DNA from: Enterobacter ludwigii
GTDB taxonomy: Bacteria > Pseudomonadota > Gammaproteobacteria > Enterobacterales > Enterobacteriaceae
Assembly: GCF_001750725.1 (NCBI RefSeq)
Contig: NZ_CP017279.1
Coordinates: forward strand, 1,798,001 to 1,862,000
Length of the DNA stretch: 64,000 bases
Direction of reading: 5' to 3'
The notes under the pieces were generated by a model. It searched no databases, was not told the origin of the DNA, and worked only from the letters and a program-made list of their open reading frames with translations. A program made the position numbers and the translations under genes. The first letter of the stretch is position 1. Each line of letters starts with the position of its first letter. Below are positions 1 through 8,758 of this stretch, in pieces.

Positions 1-105
1 GCCACCCTGCACCAGGGTTGACGACTGAGAAGAAATTGCGATACAGGAAAGAAAATCTTCTTCGCTCAGGTATACTGAAAGAAAGAATAAATCGGAGTAC
101 CTGCA

Positions 106-1020
106 ATGCGTTCCCTGAACAGACTTAAATGGCTACATGCTTTTGAAGCGACCGCCCGTCACGGCAGCTTTACCGGTGCAGCGCAAGAGCTTGGCGTGAC
201 GCCTGCCGCAGTAGGCCAGCTTGTTCGTTCGCTCGAAGACTGGGTTGGTCACCCGCTGCTTCGCCGTACGCGGTCGGGTAAGGAGCGCCTGACGCTGGTG
301 GATGAGGCTCAGGATGCGCTGCAGGACATTACGCAGGGCCTGGACAAGCTGGAAAGCGGGTTAAACAAACTGCGCGGACGTCGCGCACGTTCTGTCGTGG
401 TCGTCACCGCCTCTCAGGTATTGATGATGAACTGGCTGATGGAGCGTCTTAACCGCTTCTCAGAAACGCATGACACAATCGATCTTCGGCTTAACGTCAC
501 GGAAAAGCTGATGGACGTATCACACGGCGAGGCGGATATCGGCATTCGCTGCGGACAGGGAGACTGGCCCGGCGTGAATAAAACCTGGCTGATGGATGAA
601 GAGGCGGTGCTGGTCTGTAGCCCCCGCCTGGTGCCTCCGGAGAAAATTGCCTGTGGTGACTGGCTCGCCACGCAGAAGCTGATCCACGATGACACGCCGC
701 ACCCGGGCGCGAATTTTCCCTCATGGGACGACGTTCTCCGTACCGTCAATGCCCCTGGCGCGCTGGAAAGCAGGCTGCATATTAACTCCACCTCCGCCGT
801 TATTCTCTCGGCCCTGAGCGGCCGGGGGGTGGCGATTGTGCGTCACGCGCTGGTGAAACAGCTGATTGAAACCGGGCAATTGGTTCAATTGCACCCAGAC
901 CATCGCTGGCCGTTAACATGGTCTTACTACCTGGTGACCCCGCAGCACACCGCCATGCGTGAAGAAGTAAAAATATTTCACGACTGGCTTCTTCATGACG
1001 TGGTCTCTGACAATCCATAA
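106..1020 (+). CDS. LysR-family transcriptional regulator (GcvA-like)
   Basis: A 304-residue LysR regulator. The N-terminal winged helix-turn-helix spans about residues 5-65 (FEATARHGSFTGAAQELGV, then TPAAVGQLVRSLED), followed by a periplasmic-binding-protein-like effector domain to the C-terminus. The start is supported by a CGGAG Shine-Dalgarno at 93-97, and a TATACT -10-like hexamer sits at 71-76. It reads in the same direction as the small enzyme genes that follow, so it may control them, but LysR genes more often face their target and the target could lie left of the window. The effector is unknown. The family call is secure; the role is open. Confidence 0.9.
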   Translation: MRSLNRLKWLHAFEATARHGSFTGAAQELGVTPAAVGQLVRSLEDWVGHPLLRRTRSGKERLTLVDEAQDALQDITQGLDKLESGLNKLRGRRARSVVVVTASQVLMMNWLMERLNRFSETHDTIDLRLNVTEKLMDVSHGEADIGIRCGQGDWPGVNKTWLMDEEAVLVCSPRLVPPEKIACGDWLATQKLIHDDTPHPGANFPSWDDVLRTVNAPGALESRLHINSTSAVILSALSGRGVAIVRHALVKQLIETGQLVQLHPDHRWPLTWSYYLVTPQHTAMREEVKIFHDWLLHDVVSDNP

Positions 1021-1033
1021 CCCCCCCTTTTTT

Positions 1034-1076
1034 AAGCATCATGCGGCAAGGGTCATCGCGTACCGGCATGATGCTT
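1034..1076 (+). terminator. Hairpin after the first LysR gene
   Basis: An 11-bp perfect stem (AAGCATCATGC at 1034-1044 with its complement at 1066-1076) encloses a 21-nt loop just after the LysR stop. There is no good T-tract on the + strand, so termination is possible but not certain. Confidence 0.4.
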
Positions 1077-1236
1077 CTCTCATCAGACGCCCGACATAGT
1101 TTTTCTTTTCTGCAACGCAAGATTAACTGATTTGTTGAAGATAACCGGCTTTCTCATAATCGCCCTCAACGAACGGTAAAGCAGACCGGTACCTTATCCG
1201 GCCGCCTTGCCTTAACCCTGAGCGAAGGAGAGAACG

Positions 1237-1518
1237 ATGGCTTATCTGCAAATCAGCCTTGATATCGGTAATGAAAACCGTGCGGCAGCCGCCGGGGTCT
1301 ACCAGCAATACAAAACCCCGTTCCTGACCACCATCGACGGTGCCATCTCTAAAGAACTGCTTGTTCGTGACGAGGACGTACAGGTCCTGCACGGATTTAA
1401 AACCGTGTCCCATGCACAGGCCTATCTCAGCAGTCCGCTTTTCACCCAGGACGTCGTTGAAGCACTGAAACCGTATCTGAACAGCGCGCCTGAAATCCGC
1501 ATTTACGACGTCCTGTAA
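1237..1518 (+). CDS. Small protein of unknown function, possibly an alpha/beta-barrel (ABM-like) fold
   Basis: A 93-residue cytosolic protein with a strong Shine-Dalgarno (GCGAAGGAGAG) before ATG 1237. The pattern is strand (YLQISLDI), helix (RAAAAGVYQQY), strand (VLHGFKTV), helix (HAQAYLSS...VEALKPYL), strand (EIRIYDVL), which is what dimeric ferredoxin-like proteins of the antibiotic-biosynthesis-monooxygenase type show. I do not recognise a named family and see no signal peptide or cysteines. It lies 38 bp before the AhpD-like gene in the same direction, so the two are probably co-transcribed and may share a redox or detoxification role. Function is not assigned. Confidence 0.7.
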   Translation: MAYLQISLDIGNENRAAAAGVYQQYKTPFLTTIDGAISKELLVRDEDVQVLHGFKTVSHAQAYLSSPLFTQDVVEALKPYLNSAPEIRIYDVL

Positions 1519-1556
1519 CGGGCATTTTCTGAAACCTACACGTACCGGAGCTATGA

Positions 1557-1901
1557 ATGTTTTTAAACTGGAATGAATATCGCACCAGCCTGCTGGCCAC
1601 CGTCGGGAAATTTGCCAGACTGCAGCCTGAATTTATGAAAGGCTTACAGCAGATGGATAAAGGGGCTTCTGAAAATCAGCACCTTGATCCCAAGACCCAC
1701 GAACTGATTGCGCTGGCTGTTGCCGTTACCACTCGCTGTGATGGTTGCCTGGCGGTACATGTGGAAGCTGCGGTTAAGAAAGGCGCAACGCGTGAAGAGA
1801 TAGCTGAAGCGCTTTCCGTTGCCATCAGTCTGAACGCCGGTGCTGCGTTAACCTACACCGCCCGGGCTCTGGATGTTTTTGACAACCTGCCAACAAAATA
1901 A
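1557..1901 (+). CDS. Carboxymuconolactone decarboxylase / AhpD-like protein
   Basis: A 114-residue CMD-family protein with the AhpD-type redox motif TTRCDGCLAVH (Cys61, Cys64, His68) and the following helix VKKGATREEIAEALSVAISL that is typical of the family. AhpD-like members act as disulfide reductases or peroxidases in small homo-oligomers. The start at 1557 is chosen over the overlapping ATG at 1553, which hits a stop after seven codons; a CGGAG Shine-Dalgarno is at 1546-1550. It sits between a small alpha/beta protein and a cupin gene, a grouping common in oxidative or xenobiotic stress loci. The physiological substrate is unknown. Confidence 0.88.
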   Translation: MFLNWNEYRTSLLATVGKFARLQPEFMKGLQQMDKGASENQHLDPKTHELIALAVAVTTRCDGCLAVHVEAAVKKGATREEIAEALSVAISLNAGAALTYTARALDVFDNLPTK

Positions 1902-1910
1902 ACCTGTATA

Positions 1911-1930
1911 CGGCACCGCCTGCGGTGCCG
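1911..1930 (+). terminator. GC-rich hairpin between the AhpD-like and cupin genes
   Basis: CGGCACCGC at 1911-1919 pairs with its complement at 1922-1930 and is followed by TTTAAT. Because of the short loop the innermost pairs probably open. It may partly separate the two transcripts. Confidence 0.5.
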
Positions 1931-1944
1931 TTTAATGACTGACT

Positions 1945-2628
1945 ATGATGTTACTGAATTCTGATTTTTCACAGCGAGCCATCATTACTCCTGATGACTA
2001 CCGCTGGGTGCCGTCCCCGCAGCCCGGTGTGGAGCGCGTCATGCTTGATCGCATTGGCCGCGAGCAGGCCCGCGCAACCAGCCTTGTCAGGTATGCCCCT
2101 GATTCTGTGTTTCCTGAGCACACCCACCCCGGCGGAGAAGAGATTCTGGTGCTGAGCGGTACCTTTACGGAAAACGGAACCGATTATCCGGCTGGCTGGT
2201 ATCTACGCAGCCCGGACGGCTCGTCGCATCGACCGTCCAGTCGTGACGGCACCACCCTTTTCGTTAAGCTGCGCCAGTTCGCCGCCGAAGAACAGGAACC
2301 GGTCAGGATCAATACCAACGAGGCGAGTCGCTGGCACGGCCAGCCGCACAGACTCATTTGTCCCCTGTTCGCAGGCGTAGCGGAAACCACTCAGCTTCAG
2401 AGGATCGCACCGGGTGAACGACTCTTCTGCGCTCCGCTCGCCGGAGGAGCCGAGCTTCTGCTTCTCGAAGGGGAAATCAGCGCACCGGAAGGTCGTTACC
2501 TGAAAGGTAGCTGGCTCAGATTTCCTGAAGGCGATTTGCCGGCGCTGACGGCCGCCGCTTCTGGGGCACTTTTTTATCTTAAAACGGGACATCTCAGCCC
2601 GACCACACTGACCGGAGCGATACCATGA
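1945..2628 (+). CDS. Cupin-domain protein (ChrR-like bicupin)
   Basis: A 227-residue protein with two cupin barrels. The first (about residues 30-115) keeps a metal site: PEHTHPGGEE gives His59, His61 and Glu65, with His95 further on (SSHRPS). The second half (about 135-220) keeps the fold signature (GAELLLLEGEI, YLKGSWLRFP) but has lost the histidines. This layout matches ChrR-like cupins, anti-sigma or sensing proteins without the zinc-binding N-terminal domain. The Shine-Dalgarno before ATG 1945 is weak; the second codon is also ATG. Its stop overlaps the amine oxidase start by 4 bp (ATGA), so the two are translationally coupled. The ligand is unknown. Confidence 0.82.
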   Translation: MMLLNSDFSQRAIITPDDYRWVPSPQPGVERVMLDRIGREQARATSLVRYAPDSVFPEHTHPGGEEILVLSGTFTENGTDYPAGWYLRSPDGSSHRPSSRDGTTLFVKLRQFAAEEQEPVRINTNEASRWHGQPHRLICPLFAGVAETTQLQRIAPGERLFCAPLAGGAELLLLEGEISAPEGRYLKGSWLRFPEGDLPALTAAASGALFYLKTGHLSPTTLTGAIP

Positions 2629-3728
2629 AAGGCAGCGTTATTATCATTGGTGCGGGTGTCAGCGGCCTGTATGCGGGCACACTGCTTGAAAAAGCGGGAG
2701 TGGATTACGTGATACTGGAAGCGAGGAAAAGAACCGGCGGTCGCGTACTTTCAGGTCAGGCGTTAGCAAACACGCCTGATGGGGTTCATGTGGACATGGG
2801 CGCGACCTGGTTCTGGCCGGAAATTCAGCCTGACTTCGCACACCTGGTTCATCAACTCGGATTAACACCTCTCCCTCAGGGGCGACCGGGGGATATGCTT
2901 TATGAACGCCAGACGACGACCCCTGCGCAACGTTATCCTGCCTATGTGACATCACCGGAGTCGTTCAGGCTTCAGGGTGGAATGCAGGCGCTGACGAGCG
3001 CATTAACACGCCAGATCCCGGCGCAGAAGATTAAGTCAGACCATCAGGTGGTTTCCATTTCCCTTCTCGGCGAGGATATGCAGGTCGCGACGCAGTCCGA
3101 AACGGGCGAAGGCTCACTTTTCACCGGTGAACACGTTTTCCTCGCCCTGCCTCCCGCGCTGGCAGCAAAAATAACGTTCGAGCCAGCATTGCCGGAGCGG
3201 GTACTTTCACACTGGCGTAAAACGCCAACCTGGATGGCGCCTCACGCAAAATATGTCGCCCTGTACCAGACCGACTTTTTGCAGGCACAGCATCTCTCCG
3301 GCGACGTAAGCAGCCGTGTGGGTCCGATGCTTGAAATACACGATGTGTCAGAGCCCGATACCGGCAAAACGGCTATCTTTGGTTTTATTGGCGTACCGGC
3401 AAAATCGCGATGGACGGTGAGCGAGGCCGAACTCAAGCGACTGTGCCGGGAGCAACTGGTGCGACTCTTCGGAGAAGACGCGGCAGAGCCTGAAGCCGAG
3501 TGGATAAAAGACTGGGCCGCCGATCCGTTTACGACGACAGAATTTGACCTGCAGCAGGACGTCGGGCACGCACAGCCTCAACAGATTCCGGCGCAGGAAG
3601 AATGGGCTGATAAATTAACCGGGATTGCCAGCGAATGGTCACCGCAATTTTCGGGTTATCTGGCCGGCGCAATTGACGCTGCTGCTGAAGGCGTTGGGCA
3701 CTGGTTACGCCATGTTGCCAGACCCTGA
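2625..3728 (+). CDS. FAD-dependent amine oxidase (flavin monoamine oxidase family)
   Basis: A 367-residue flavoprotein. The N-terminal Rossmann motif IIIGAGVSGLYAG (GxGxxG at residues 9-14), Glu32 for ribose binding and TGGRV at 37-41 define the amine oxidase / protoporphyrinogen oxidase family. The C-terminal SGYLAGAIDAA matches the FAD-contacting GYxxGAI element. It is shorter than typical monoamine oxidases of about 450 residues, but both ends are intact. No signal peptide is visible, so it is cytosolic. It would oxidise an amine to an aldehyde or imine with release of peroxide, which fits the neighbouring AhpD-like gene (inference). It starts inside the cupin stop codon. Confidence 0.88.
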   Translation: MKGSVIIIGAGVSGLYAGTLLEKAGVDYVILEARKRTGGRVLSGQALANTPDGVHVDMGATWFWPEIQPDFAHLVHQLGLTPLPQGRPGDMLYERQTTTPAQRYPAYVTSPESFRLQGGMQALTSALTRQIPAQKIKSDHQVVSISLLGEDMQVATQSETGEGSLFTGEHVFLALPPALAAKITFEPALPERVLSHWRKTPTWMAPHAKYVALYQTDFLQAQHLSGDVSSRVGPMLEIHDVSEPDTGKTAIFGFIGVPAKSRWTVSEAELKRLCREQLVRLFGEDAAEPEAEWIKDWAADPFTTTEFDLQQDVGHAQPQQIPAQEEWADKLTGIASEWSPQFSGYLAGAIDAAAEGVGHWLRHVARP

Positions 3729-3901
3729 GGCCTGTATCTGCCGATAACAAACATTTTGCTTCCCGGACCGGATTAATGAAATTTATTCATTTTTCTATTC
3801 TGATAACGCCTATTAACACGCGGTTTATTTCTGTTAAGAATAGTTGCCAATGACTGCAGACGAATGCCGGCTGGCGCAACGAACTCATACAGGAAAACCC
3901 G

Positions 3902-4258
3902 ATGAAGATAAAAATTATACTCAACGACAAGACGCTGACCGCAACGTTGAATAGCAGCCAAACCAGTCGTGACTTTATCGCACTGTTGCCCCTTACGCTG
4001 CAGCTGAAAGATTATGCCGGGGAAGAGAAAATTGGCGATCTTCCTCGCCGCCTGTCCACGGCCGGCGCACCTGCGGGTACCGCGGCCGCTAAGGGTGATA
4101 TCACGCTATATGCCCCGTGGGGAAATCTGGCGATTTTCTATAAAGCACACGGATATGCGTCGGGATTAATTACGCTGGGGCAATTAGACGAACCGGATGC
4201 CTTGCCCGTATCACCTGCTGAATATACTGCCCGATTTGAGCTACTGACGGATAAGTAG
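3902..4258 (+). CDS. Cyclophilin-like fold protein
   Basis: A 118-residue protein resembling the cyclophilin-like family (PF18050 type): an opening strand MKIKIILNDKTLTATL, then SRDFIALLPLTLQLKDYAGEEKIGDLPRRLS, GDITLYAPWGNLAIFYK and the terminal LGQLD element. These are typical of small bacterial proteins with this beta-barrel, which lack the catalytic residues of true prolyl isomerases. The Shine-Dalgarno is AGGAAAA before ATG 3902. The run of 170 bp before it holds no gene. The family is often found with cupin, SDR and LysR genes, as here. Function is unknown. Confidence 0.8.
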   Translation: MKIKIILNDKTLTATLNSSQTSRDFIALLPLTLQLKDYAGEEKIGDLPRRLSTAGAPAGTAAAKGDITLYAPWGNLAIFYKAHGYASGLITLGQLDEPDALPVSPAEYTARFELLTDK

Positions 4259-4367
4259 CCGCCCGAATATGTATTTCCGGCACAGCCGGCAAATCTCATC
4301 ACAACACATTTATCCCCTTCTCTTTTTCCCGGTACCGGGTTTGCCGTTTCATTCACAACAGGAGAGT

Positions 4368-4865
4368 ATGATGATCCGTTTCACCTCTGTAGCAGCATCA
4401 CTATTGGTATTTGCAGGTATGTCCGCACACAGCGAAACCACCCCTTCAGCTCAAATGACCGTGTCTGAAACGGGCAGTCGCGCGACGATTGCCGAACCCG
4501 CTGACCACTTTACCGGACGTGCTTACATTGACCTCCTCTTCTCACCTGTCGCCCCGCAAAGAGCAGGCGCCGCGTATGTCACCTTCGTGCCCGGCGCACG
4601 TTCCGACTGGCATACCCATCCGCTTGGGCAAACACTGGTGGTCACGTCCGGGACGGGCTGGGTGCAGGAGTGGGGGCAGGAGCGAAAAACCGTGCACGCC
4701 GGGGATGTCATTCAATGCCCGCCAGGGGTTAAACACTGGCACGGCGCAACGGATAAAACCACGATGGTGCATATGGCCATTCAGGAATCGAATGAGCAGG
4801 GACAAAACGTGAACTGGCTTGAAAAAGTCAGCGATGCGCAGTACCTGCAGGCGGGAGGGCATTAA
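4368..4865 (+). CDS. Exported cupin-domain protein
   Basis: A 165-residue cupin with an N-terminal signal peptide (MMIRFTSVAASLLVFAGMSAHS, probable cleavage near residue 20-22). The cupin metal site is clear: SDWHTHPLGQ gives His82, His84 and Gln88, and KHWHG gives His123 and His125. I start at ATG 4368 because AGGAGA lies at 4360-4365 and the signal peptide begins there; the longer upstream frame has no such support. Its stop overlaps the next start (TAATG), so it is coupled to the lipoprotein gene. The pair mirrors the cytosolic cupin and CMD genes 2-3 kb upstream. Family proteins of this type bind small aromatic or quinone-like ligands or have isomerase activity; the ligand here is unknown. 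Confidence 0.85.
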   Translation: MMIRFTSVAASLLVFAGMSAHSETTPSAQMTVSETGSRATIAEPADHFTGRAYIDLLFSPVAPQRAGAAYVTFVPGARSDWHTHPLGQTLVVTSGTGWVQEWGQERKTVHAGDVIQCPPGVKHWHGATDKTTMVHMAIQESNEQGQNVNWLEKVSDAQYLQAGGH

Positions 4866-5656
4866 TGCTGAACAGAACCGCCCTGCTTTTCGTTTCACTC
4901 TTATTGATTAACGGATGTGTCTCCCAGACTACTCAAAACAGGAGTTCGACAATGAAACCGGAAGACTCACGGGACGCTGTAGCCCAGGTCGCGCCAGCAA
5001 TGGCTGCCTATTCAGAACAGTTTATTGAAAAAGATCTCTGGAATCGCCCGGAACTGTCGCGACGCGATCGAAGCCTGGTGACGGTTGCAGCGCTGATCAG
5101 CCGCAATGATACGGCGGAACTTCCCCACTACCTCAACGTGGCGCTGGACAGCGGCGTAAAACCTGCGGAAATCTCAGAGACAATCACCCACCTGGCTTTT
5201 TACGCCGGCTGGCCGAACGCCACCTCTGCGGCGCTGATCGCGCGTCAGCTGTTTGCTCAACGCCATATCGATACCGCTTCCTTGCCAGGCGGAAAGGTGG
5301 ATTTCCTGCCGCTGGATGAAGAGTCGGAAAACAAGCGTGCCACGCTGGTTGAATCAAACTTTGGCAAGGTCTCGCCGGGCGTAGTGAAATACACGACCGA
5401 CGCGCTATTCCAGAACCTGTGGCTCAGGCCCGGACTGGCGCCTCGGGACAGAAGTCTGATCACGGTCAGTGCGTTGGTCACTGCCGGCCAGGTGGCCCAG
5501 GTTCCTTACCATCTCAACCGCGCCATGGACAATGGTTTAACCCGGACCCAGGCGTCCGAAGTCCTGACGCAACTGGCCTTTGTTGCGGGCTGGCCCAATG
5601 TTTTCTCGGCGATGCCGGTCTTTAAAGAGGTGTTTGCCGGCAGGGATAATGCCTGA
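4865..5656 (+). CDS. Lipoprotein with two carboxymuconolactone decarboxylase-like domains
   Basis: A 263-residue protein. The first 18 residues form a lipoprotein signal with lipobox LINGC (Cys18), so the mature protein is probably membrane-anchored in the envelope. Two CMD repeats follow (about 55-130 and 165-245), each with RDRSL(V/I)TVxAL, a proline-bounded helix, and LAF(Y/V)AGWPN. Neither keeps a CxxC pair, so this is the gamma-CMD/YurZ type rather than the redox AhpD type. The start codon overlaps the stop of the exported cupin gene. Fused CMD domains exported with a cupin suggest a periplasmic reaction on a small organic molecule (inference). Confidence 0.85.
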   Translation: MLNRTALLFVSLLLINGCVSQTTQNRSSTMKPEDSRDAVAQVAPAMAAYSEQFIEKDLWNRPELSRRDRSLVTVAALISRNDTAELPHYLNVALDSGVKPAEISETITHLAFYAGWPNATSAALIARQLFAQRHIDTASLPGGKVDFLPLDEESENKRATLVESNFGKVSPGVVKYTTDALFQNLWLRPGLAPRDRSLITVSALVTAGQVAQVPYHLNRAMDNGLTRTQASEVLTQLAFVAGWPNVFSAMPVFKEVFAGRDNA

Positions 5657-5731
5657 CATTTAGCCACGCAACTGTAAACGCCAGGCACCGGATGAGGGGC
5701 CTGGCTTTGCGTTGCTGACAAACGTCTCTCT

Positions 5732-6673
5732 TCAGGGATGTTTGTAATGGCGTAGCGCGTCGACCACCAGCTGGAATGCTTTCGATAGATTTCGGTTCTC
5801 GGGATAGTAAATATAATAGCCATCCCAGTAGGGGCACCAGTCGTCGAGCACGCTAATAAGCTCCCCACGGGCAATATGCTTTTCTGCGATATCACGCGGA
5901 ACATGCGCCAGGCCGTACCCTTCCACTGCAGCCTGAAGGCACTGATAGATCCGGCTAAAGACCAGCTGGCCAGTGACTTTCACGTTCAGGCTTTTACCCT
6001 CTTTTTCAAATTCCCAGACGTATAAATTGCCATGCGTAGGAAACCGCAGGTTGATGCAGTTGTAATCAATCAGATCGTTAGGGTGCTGCGGCTGAGGATT
6101 GCGGGAAAAATAATCAGGTGAGCCGACCACGGCAAAACGGACATCCGGGCCAATACGCACGGAAATCATGCCGTTGGAGATCTGTTCCCCCAGACGGGTT
6201 CCTGCATCAAACCGCCCGGAAACAATATCCGTCAAGGCATAGTCATCAATCAGCTCCAGACTAATGTCAGGATATTCTTTAAGCAGCGGTTCCAGCTTCG
6301 GCCAGATAACAGACCCGATAGCATAATCTGACGTTGATATGCGCACCGTACCCGCGGGTTTGCTGTTGAGATCTTTCAGGGACTGCAAACGACCCTGAAT
6401 ACCATCGATGTAAGGCCCCAGGTCATCCAGCATGGACTGACCAATATCGGTTAACGCAATACTGCGCGTGGTGCGAGTCAGCAGTTTCATCCCCAGACGA
6501 GATTCGAGGGTACGCATAGTATGGCTCAGGGCTGACTGCGACACGCCTAATTGGGCCGCAGCTTTGGTGAAGCTTTTTTCGCGCGCAACGGCAATAAAAG
6601 CCATTAAGTCATTAAGATTTTCTCGTGCCAATCTGGGCCTCTGATATCCGGAAAAAATGGGTGGCTGATTCAT
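5732..6673 (-). CDS. LysR-family transcriptional regulator
   Basis: A 313-residue LysR protein with the HTH at about residues 22-80 (FIAVAREKSFTKAAAQLGVS, QSALSHTMRTLE) and the substrate-binding domain after it. A short N-terminal extension (MNQPPIFSGYQRP) precedes the usual LNDLMAF start; the Shine-Dalgarno at 6673 is weak, so an internal start is possible. It is divergent from the SDR gene at 6898 with a 224-bp shared promoter region, the classic LysR arrangement, so that SDR and probably the following aldo/keto reductase are the likely targets. The C-terminal pattern (GYYIYYPENRNLSKAFQLVVDAL) is of the type found in many aldehyde/quinone-responsive LysRs; the effector is unknown. Confidence 0.9.
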   Translation of the reverse strand: MNQPPIFSGYQRPRLARENLNDLMAFIAVAREKSFTKAAAQLGVSQSALSHTMRTLESRLGMKLLTRTTRSIALTDIGQSMLDDLGPYIDGIQGRLQSLKDLNSKPAGTVRISTSDYAIGSVIWPKLEPLLKEYPDISLELIDDYALTDIVSGRFDAGTRLGEQISNGMISVRIGPDVRFAVVGSPDYFSRNPQPQHPNDLIDYNCINLRFPTHGNLYVWEFEKEGKSLNVKVTGQLVFSRIYQCLQAAVEGYGLAHVPRDIAEKHIARGELISVLDDWCPYWDGYYIYYPENRNLSKAFQLVVDALRHYKHP

Positions 6674-6897
6674 CCCAATACACTGTCTCTTCAGACGAAA
6701 AGCGTTCTGGCGGTATGGCGTTCATTATAAATGACGCCCGCCTGCGCTGTACGAGAAGCAGTCTATCTAATTTATGAAAATTCCTCATTACTGCATTTTG
6801 ATTTAGTCAGTTTTAACAACATCACATTTCCCGCAGAATACTTTTACACAACGTGAGACGTCTCCATTGCACGTGATTCCACGGTAAGAGGTATCAA

Positions 6898-7662
6898 ATG
6901 GTTAAGTATGATTTTAGTGGCAAGGTGGCGCTGGTCACCGGCGCGGCTTCCGGTATGGGGCTCGCGACCGTCAAGGCATTTTGCGAATCTGGCGCAACGG
7001 TGGTGATGGCGGATATTCGCGAGGATGCGTTATCTCGCGAAGCGGATGCGCTACTGGCTGAAGGGTATACCGTGAAACCCGTCGTCTGCGACGTGACTGA
7101 CGAAGAGCAGGTCAGACGCATGATTGAGAACGCAGTACAGGCGTTTGGTCAGCTCGACGCCGCCTATAACAACGCCGGTATTCAGAGCCCCATTGCAGAA
7201 ACCGCAGATGCCAGCGGCGAAGAGTTTGATCGCGTCAACGCGATTAACCTGCGGGGTATCTGGAACTGCATGAAATATGAGCTGCAACAAATGCGCCGTC
7301 AGAAAAGTGGCGCTATCGTTAACTGTTCGTCTCTGGGCGGGCTGGTCGGCATTGCCGGGCGCGGCGTTTATCATGCGACAAAGCATGGCGTCCTCGGGCT
7401 GACCAAAAGCGCAGCGCTGGAATATGCCGCACGTGGAATACAAATCAACGCCGTTTGTCCCGGCATTATCCGCACGCCAATGGTCGAAAATATGCTGAAC
7501 AGCGAGCCTGACGCAATGGCCGAGCTCATGAAACTGCAGCCAATTGGTCGCCTGGGCGAGCCCGAAGAGATCGCGCGCGCCGTCTTATGGTTGTGCAGTT
7601 CCGATGCCAGCTTCGTCACCGGACAGGCTCTGGCAATTGATGGCGGTTATACGGTTCAGTAA
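6898..7662 (+). CDS. SDR-family oxidoreductase (classical short-chain dehydrogenase)
   Basis: A 254-residue classical SDR. The cofactor motif TGAASGMG is at residues 14-21, NNAG follows, and catalytic Tyr158 and Lys162 sit in VYHATKHG. The C-terminal FVTGQALAIDGGYTVQ is the usual SDR ending. Asp after strand 2 (MADIRED) suggests NAD(H) rather than NADP(H). The start is supported by AAGAGG at 6885-6890. It lies opposite a LysR gene and 143 bp before an aldo/keto reductase. The substrate cannot be read from sequence; related proteins are often labelled glucose 1-dehydrogenase or 3-oxoacyl reductase without evidence. Confidence 0.9.
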   Translation: MVKYDFSGKVALVTGAASGMGLATVKAFCESGATVVMADIREDALSREADALLAEGYTVKPVVCDVTDEEQVRRMIENAVQAFGQLDAAYNNAGIQSPIAETADASGEEFDRVNAINLRGIWNCMKYELQQMRRQKSGAIVNCSSLGGLVGIAGRGVYHATKHGVLGLTKSAALEYAARGIQINAVCPGIIRTPMVENMLNSEPDAMAELMKLQPIGRLGEPEEIARAVLWLCSSDASFVTGQALAIDGGYTVQ

Positions 7663-7737
7663 TCAGATGTCATTCTGGTTTATTCCCGACAGGGTATAGA
7701 CCAGCGTATTCAGCGATTTGAAAGAATAAAGACGATT

Positions 7738-7755
7738 ACCACGGGTTCGTCGTGG
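7738..7755 (+). terminator. Weak hairpin between SDR and aldo/keto reductase genes
   Basis: ACCACG and CGTGGT flank a 6-7 nt loop, followed by TCTGTTTAT. The stem is short and the T-tract is interrupted; it may attenuate rather than stop transcription. Confidence 0.35.
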
Positions 7756-7805
7756 TTCTGTTTATACTTTTGAATGGTGTCTAAACAGGGTGGAGGGACT
7801 CTTCA

Positions 7806-8675
7806 GTGGAATATACAGTATTAAGCAACAACCTCAGAATGCCGATGGCGGGTTTTGGTGTTTTTCAGGTCACCGATAAAGAAGAATGTAAACAGTCAGT
7901 GCTGAGCGCCATTCGTACAGGCTATCGCCTCATTGATACCGCAGCAGTGTACGGCAATGAAGACGCCGTGGGCGATGCCGTTCGTGAAGCCATCGCTGAA
8001 GGTCTGTGTACCCGCGAGGAGTTATTTATTACCTCTAAGCTGTGGGTGCAGGACATGGCAAGCTACGAGACCGCCAAAGCCGGTATTGAGGCATCGTTAA
8101 AAAAATCGGGATTAGACTATTTCGATCTCTACTTATTGCATCAGGCAATGCGCGATTATTTCAGCGCGTGGCGGGCTTTGGAAGATGCGTATGATGCCGG
8201 AAAGCTAAAAGCGATTGGCGTGTCTAATTTCTACGCCCACGTGCTCACCAATTTCTGTGAAACGGTCAGAATTAAGCCCATGGTAAATCAGGTGGAATTA
8301 CACCCTTACTTTGCGCAATCTGACGCGCTTGAGACCATGAAATATTACAACGTTCAGCCAGAAGCCTGGGCACCACTTGGCGGCGGAAGGCACAAACCGT
8401 ACGAAAATGAAATGCTCAAGGGGATTGCCGAAGCGCATCAAAAAACCATCGCTCAGATCATTCTGCGCTGGAATGTGCAACGTGGCGTTACCGTCATTCC
8501 TAAATCCACGCACCAGAACCGGATTGAAGAGAACCTGGCTATCTGGGACTTCTCCCTGAGCGATGCCGAAATGGCACAAATCAGTTCGCTCGACTTAGGC
8601 TATGTTGGCGATGCGGTTAAACACTTTAACCCTGAGTTTGTTCGCGGGTGTCTGGGTGTAAAAATCCACGACTAA
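7806..8675 (+). CDS. Aldo/keto reductase
   Basis: A 289-residue AKR of the 2,5-diketo-gluconate reductase / YvgN type. The catalytic tetrad is visible: Asp44 (LIDTAAVYGNE), Tyr49, Lys78 (FITSKLW) and His112 (LYLLHQ). The NADPH-binding C-terminal element IPKSTHQNRIEENL is present. The start is GTG 7806, backed by GGAGGGAC 8-13 bp upstream; no in-frame ATG fits. It reduces aldehydes or ketones with NADPH in the cytosol. It follows the LysR-facing SDR and could be co-regulated, giving two carbonyl reductases under one switch (inference). Confidence 0.92.
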   Translation: MEYTVLSNNLRMPMAGFGVFQVTDKEECKQSVLSAIRTGYRLIDTAAVYGNEDAVGDAVREAIAEGLCTREELFITSKLWVQDMASYETAKAGIEASLKKSGLDYFDLYLLHQAMRDYFSAWRALEDAYDAGKLKAIGVSNFYAHVLTNFCETVRIKPMVNQVELHPYFAQSDALETMKYYNVQPEAWAPLGGGRHKPYENEMLKGIAEAHQKTIAQIILRWNVQRGVTVIPKSTHQNRIEENLAIWDFSLSDAEMAQISSLDLGYVGDAVKHFNPEFVRGCLGVKIHD

Positions 8676-8725
8676 GCGCGACGCGGCGTGCCACCCTCTT
8701 CCACTTCTGCAGAGAATGTAACGCC

Positions 8726-8758
8726 CCTCTCCCTGCTTCGGTACCGAACAGGGAGAGG
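8726..8758 (+). terminator. Long hairpin in the 314-bp gap before the mechanosensitive channel gene
   Basis: CCTCTCCCTG at 8726-8735 pairs with CAGGGAGAGG at 8749-8758, and inside it TTCG/CGAA close a GTAC tetraloop. It probably ends the aldo/keto reductase transcript and resembles the short CTCTCCCTG-type intergenic palindromes scattered in Enterobacter genomes (recollection, not searched). The rest of 8676-8989 holds no gene that I can support. Confidence 0.6.
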
